A DNA stretch of 9,989 bases from Bacteroidales bacterium UBA4912 (GTDB taxonomy: Bacteria; Bacteroidota; Bacteroidia; Bacteroidales; Dysgonomonadaceae). The stretch spans positions 59,434 through 69,422 of the forward strand of contig DHCC01000032.1 in NCBI GenBank assembly GCA_002398875.1. Direction: 5' to 3'. Positions 6,743 to 9,989 of this stretch are shown in pieces. The position numbers were made by a program, and so were the translations under genes. The notes under the pieces were generated by a model. It searched no databases. It was not told the origin of the DNA and saw only the letters and a list, made by a program, of their open reading frames with translations. Every line of letters starts with the position of its first letter. Positions within the stretch are counted from its first letter, which is position 1.

Positions 6743-9700
6743 TTATAATGATAGTCTTAAACCTACGGTCAAATTTCTCATTAAAGGAATATCACTTGTG
6801 CCTGTTTCAGGATCCCATCCTGACCATTTAGTCCAGGTGTAAAGGTTTTTGCCAGAGATAAATAATTGCAAGTCATTAATACTTAGCTGGTTTGTCAGGC
6901 TTTTATTGAATCTATACGACAAAGATAAATCTTGTAGTCTGATAAAACTTCGACTCTCATAAATTCCACTCGATTGTGCAGGAGAATTGTAGATACCGGT
7001 AGCATTATTCACACCGTTATCTGGGGTCCAGTATGGACGAACGGCTGACATGTTAATACGATACACATCGTCGGCTCTGAAAGCAGTGTTTATAACACTA
7101 GTATTGTCCATGATATAATAATTATTCCCTCCTACAATTGAATTAAGCATAAAGCTCAGGGCGAAATTTTTATATTGTAGCGTATTGTTCAAGCTAAATC
7201 TAAAGTTTGGATCTTCATATCCAATAACTTTTCTATCGTAAGTTGGTTCAATAACACCATCACCATTCTGATCGACGTATTTGAACTGACCGGGATACCA
7301 GCCATTAAGTGTCTTTCCGGCATATAGTTCTTCTTCTGTCCATAGACCTCCTGCCATTTCGTAGTCGTATTGTGCGCTTATTGATTCGCCAACAAACCAC
7401 TCATTACCAATATCATTGTCATCTTTACCTCCATAAAGTTTTGTAATTTTATTTCTATTTAAACTGAAAGTAAAGTTTGAAGTCCAGGTGAAGTCAGGTA
7501 GTTTAATATTATTGGTATTCAACATTAATTCAATACCTTTATTATTAATGCTACCCATATTTATAAAAACATTGTTATATCCGGTTGATGCAGGTAAAGC
7601 TCTTTGTACAAGAACATCAGTGGTATTTGCATTATAAACTTCTAAAGAACCGGAAATATTCTGATTTAAGAAAGCAAAATCGACACCAATATTAAGCGAT
7701 GCAGTTTTTTCCCATTTCAAATCCTCGTTACCTAAAGCATCTCCGGGATAAACACCAATATTAGTTTCAGAGCCATAAACATACGACATTGTCGACATTG
7801 TAAGGAAAGTCTTATATCGTCCAAGTCCTTGATTACCATTCACACCATACGATGCACGAAGTTTTATATAAGGGAAATTTTCACTGACAAAATCCTCTTC
7901 AGAGAGTGCCCAGGCTACAGAAAGTGAAGGGAAGTTGGCAAATTTATTATTCGCTCCGAATCCAGAGTAACCATCTCGCCTAATAGTACCGGTAAGAAAG
8001 TATCTGTTAATATAGGAATAAGCAACTCTACCCATGTAAGATATTCCATCCTCTTCCCAAGTACCACCATTCTCCGTGTTTGATACCGTATAGTTAGTTC
8101 CCAGGCCCAGACCATTATAACCCAGTGCTTGATTCTCAAAACCTTCAGCCTCAAGACGAGAGGTGTTTTGTGCTGAGTGCTCGAGACTGTAAAGGAATGT
8201 TGCATTAATGTTGTGACCGTTAAAATCACGCAAGTAAGTAAGAATATTATTTTGAATCCAACTGTTGTTGTAAATATGATCTTTACGTCCCCTGCCATTA
8301 TTCGATGTACCATCAGGGTGATCGGTACCCCAAAAAGAAAAGTTATTTCTAATGTCAAGAGTGTTTGAGTAATTAATCTCTAGATTCAATCCGGTTATCC
8401 AAGGAAACTTTATTTTAGCATTGCCCACCATAAACAGATTATGCCGGAGGTCCTGGTTATCTGCATTAAGATAAACCAGTGGGTATTCCATATATGATTC
8501 TCCTGTTAAGAACATAACCTGATCAGGTTGTCCTATATTATTATTTGCAAGTGGACTTGCTCTTCTTGCATAGTACAAATCGGCAGGTTCTCCTGAATAG
8601 TCGCGATAAGTATATGCTACATTTGCATTCACTGTTAGCCAATCGGTAATTGCACTTTCTACATTTGTGCGCACAGTAACTCTCTCAAACTGATCATTTA
8701 TAAGTACACCCTTTTCGTTTGCATAAGAACCGGAAACATAATAATTAGTCAATTTTGTTCCACCCGAGTAGCTCAGGTTGTAATTTTGAATTGGAGCTGT
8801 TCGAAGAACTTCGTCAACCCAATCAATTTCATTACCGGCAAGATAGTTGTCTTTCTCTTCTTGCGTGCGTAATGTTAACGCAACAATATTTCTATCAGTC
8901 ACGTCTGGTCTTTGGGGTTTCCCTGCATGACTTGTTGGGTTTGTTCTATACCAATTATATAGCTCTTGCTGATAATAATAATCAGTAAGTCTTACAGCAT
9001 ATTGTTCGGCGTTCATTACTTTCATCGGATTATTAGTAATGGCTTGAAAACCGTAATACATATTAAAGTTAATTACAGGCTTTTCACTGGTACCTGTTTT
9101 TGTAGTAATCAAAACTACGCCGTTTGCCGATCTTGAACCATATACTGCAGCCGAACTGGCATCTTTTAAAATGTCAATTGACTCAACATCACTTACATTG
9201 ATGTTAGCAATATCACCATTATAAATAATTCCATCAAGCACAATCAATGGCATTGATGATGCAGATAGAGTGTTTTGTCCCCTAATAGAAAAGTCCGGCT
9301 CTTCTCCGGCACCGCCGGTTTGTTGAACATTTATACCTGCAGAAGCTCCTGATAAGGCTTGCAGGACATTCAGATTTGACTGAAGTGATTTATCTTCCAT
9401 AGATACTCTGGCAACAGCTCCTGTTAAATCACTTTTTCTCATTGTTCCGTAACCGACAGCAACAATTTCTTCCAATCCAATGGAGTCCTCGCCAAGTGCT
9501 ACATCTATTATTGATTGATTCATTACAGATATTTCCTTTGTTTGCATACCCACAAAAGAAAATTGCAATATGTCTTCTTCGGAAACATCTGTAATTGTAT
9601 AATTTCCATCTGCATCTGTGATTGTTCCTCTTGTGGTTCCCTTGATTAAAACAGTGACACCGGGCAATGACTCACCATAAGAATCATTTACTCTTCCACT

Positions 9701-9886
9701 AATAGTTTTTCCTTGTTGAGTTACTACCTCTATTTCTAATAAACTTTCTTTTGAGTTTGCTTCAGATACGGAAATAAAAGCTGAAACAAACAATAGAATA
9801 AAAACTGATTTAATAATCATCGAATAATAACTAAGGGATGTTTTACTCTTTAAAACAATACCTAATAAGTTGTTTTTTTCATGCAT
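6743..9886 (-). CDS. SusC/RagA-family TonB-dependent outer-membrane transporter
   Basis: 1047 residues, typical for SusC. After the signal region comes a carboxypeptidase-regulatory-like beta-sandwich (about 59-133: ISGRVNDSYGESLPGVTVLI ... DADGNYTI), then EEIVAVGYGT (139-148) in the TonB-box area. The plug (about 148-265) has SIRGQNTL, MPLIVLDG and DVESIDILKDASSAAVYGSR ... NGVVLITTKTG. The rest is the 22-stranded barrel, with the conserved DQNGDGVIEP segment near the C-terminus and the ending NLTVGLRLSL, where Leu replaces the more common final Phe. It imports the ligand held by its SusD partner, using TonB energy. There is no STN domain, so direct FecI/FecR-type signalling is unlikely. The ATG at 9884-9886 gives a 22-residue extension before Met23 (codon 9818-9820), which alone would start an ordinary signal peptide; long leaders are common in this family, so I keep the longer form. 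Confidence 0.96.
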   Translation of the reverse strand: MHEKNNLLGIVLKSKTSLSYYSMIIKSVFILLFVSAFISVSEANSKESLLEIEVVTQQGKTISGRVNDSYGESLPGVTVLIKGTTRGTITDADGNYTITDVSEEDILQFSFVGMQTKEISVMNQSIIDVALGEDSIGLEEIVAVGYGTMRKSDLTGAVARVSMEDKSLQSNLNVLQALSGASAGINVQQTGGAGEEPDFSIRGQNTLSASSMPLIVLDGIIYNGDIANINVSDVESIDILKDASSAAVYGSRSANGVVLITTKTGTSEKPVINFNMYYGFQAITNNPMKVMNAEQYAVRLTDYYYQQELYNWYRTNPTSHAGKPQRPDVTDRNIVALTLRTQEEKDNYLAGNEIDWVDEVLRTAPIQNYNLSYSGGTKLTNYYVSGSYANEKGVLINDQFERVTVRTNVESAITDWLTVNANVAYTYRDYSGEPADLYYARRASPLANNNIGQPDQVMFLTGESYMEYPLVYLNADNQDLRHNLFMVGNAKIKFPWITGLNLEINYSNTLDIRNNFSFWGTDHPDGTSNNGRGRKDHIYNNSWIQNNILTYLRDFNGHNINATFLYSLEHSAQNTSRLEAEGFENQALGYNGLGLGTNYTVSNTENGGTWEEDGISYMGRVAYSYINRYFLTGTIRRDGYSGFGANNKFANFPSLSVAWALSEEDFVSENFPYIKLRASYGVNGNQGLGRYKTFLTMSTMSYVYGSETNIGVYPGDALGNEDLKWEKTASLNIGVDFAFLNQNISGSLEVYNANTTDVLVQRALPASTGYNNVFINMGSINNKGIELMLNTNNIKLPDFTWTSNFTFSLNRNKITKLYGGKDDNDIGNEWFVGESISAQYDYEMAGGLWTEEELYAGKTLNGWYPGQFKYVDQNGDGVIEPTYDRKVIGYEDPNFRFSLNNTLQYKNFALSFMLNSIVGGNNYYIMDNTSVINTAFRADDVYRINMSAVRPYWTPDNGVNNATGIYNSPAQSSGIYESRSFIRLQDLSLSYRFNKSLTNQLSINDLQLFISGKNLYTWTKWSGWDPETGTSDIPLMRNLTVGLRLSL

Positions 9887-9989
9887 ATGTAGGCGTTCTT
9901 TATAAATTAATAATTTTGGTCAATTTAACAGCGTTGGTAAAATTTAGACTAACTGTTGTTAGGGGAGAGGCTATTGTCGTTTTTTGTCA
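9887..9989 (-). promoter_or_regulatory. Upstream region of the SusC/SusD operon, no clear promoter
   Basis: These 103 bases contain no exact TAnnTTTG on the minus strand; the nearest are TAAATTTT and TAAATTGA, neither with a TTG or TTTG at the right distance. A small inverted repeat, CTAAC-TGTT-GTTAG, lies at 9949-9962. The promoter may be non-consensus, activator-dependent or outside the window. Confidence 0.3.

Noticed and set aside
7915..8358. 147-codon open frame on the minus strand
   Set aside because: It lies fully inside the SusC-like gene in another frame of the same strand, and its translation shows no domain or plausible composition. The SusC frame is clearly the coding one.
9949..9962. 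CTAAC-TGTT-GTTAG as a further site for the BlaI-type repressor
   Set aside because: The arms resemble the half-site, but the spacing and arm length differ from AACTAA-N5-TTAGTT, and a 5-bp dyad is easily found by chance.

Overview
The window looks like a chromosomal segment of a low-GC Bacteroidota bacterium. The evidence is a SusC/SusD outer-membrane pair, Bacteroidota-type promoters (-33 TTTG/TTG and -7 TAnnTTTG), A/T-rich start regions without strong Shine-Dalgarno sequences, and a BlaI-type repressor next to an M56 protein with TonB-plug-like repeats. The protein style suggests the Bacteroidales/Marinilabiliales side of the phylum, but I cannot fix the genus. There are no RNA genes, transposases, CRISPR arrays or phage genes, and no gene-free gap longer than 300 bases.

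Layout, left to right. (1) 1-2891, minus strand: an S9-type serine hydrolase with a signal peptide (1755-2891), followed downstream by an M3-family lipoprotein metallopeptidase of the Dcp type (start 1697, cut by the left edge). Both appear to be exported peptidases. (2) 2892-3142: a divergent control region. It holds a good promoter for the S9 gene and a good promoter for the repressor gene, the latter overlaid by six half-sites in alternating orientation at about 11-bp intervals. (3) 3143-4903, plus strand: a BlaI/MecI-family repressor gene and, 18 bp later, an M56/BlaR1-type membrane protease. Its C-terminal sensor region is not a penicillin-binding domain but two tandem copies of a segment resembling the SusC plug. 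(4) 4904-4985: a 14-bp perfect inverted repeat, probably a bidirectional terminator between converging genes. (5) 4986-9886, minus strand: susC-like then susD-like genes, 35 bp apart, an outer-membrane nutrient importer of unknown substrate. (6) 9887-9989: upstream region of the susC-like gene with no convincing promoter.

Working together: the SusC/SusD pair would bind and import an oligomer in a TonB-dependent way, while the two peptidases could cut peptides in the envelope. Whether these units are functionally linked is not shown by the sequence. The most interesting part is the BlaI/M56 module: a proteolysis-relieved repressor switch whose periplasmic sensor imitates a TonB-receptor plug, together with a phased operator array that covers its own promoter.
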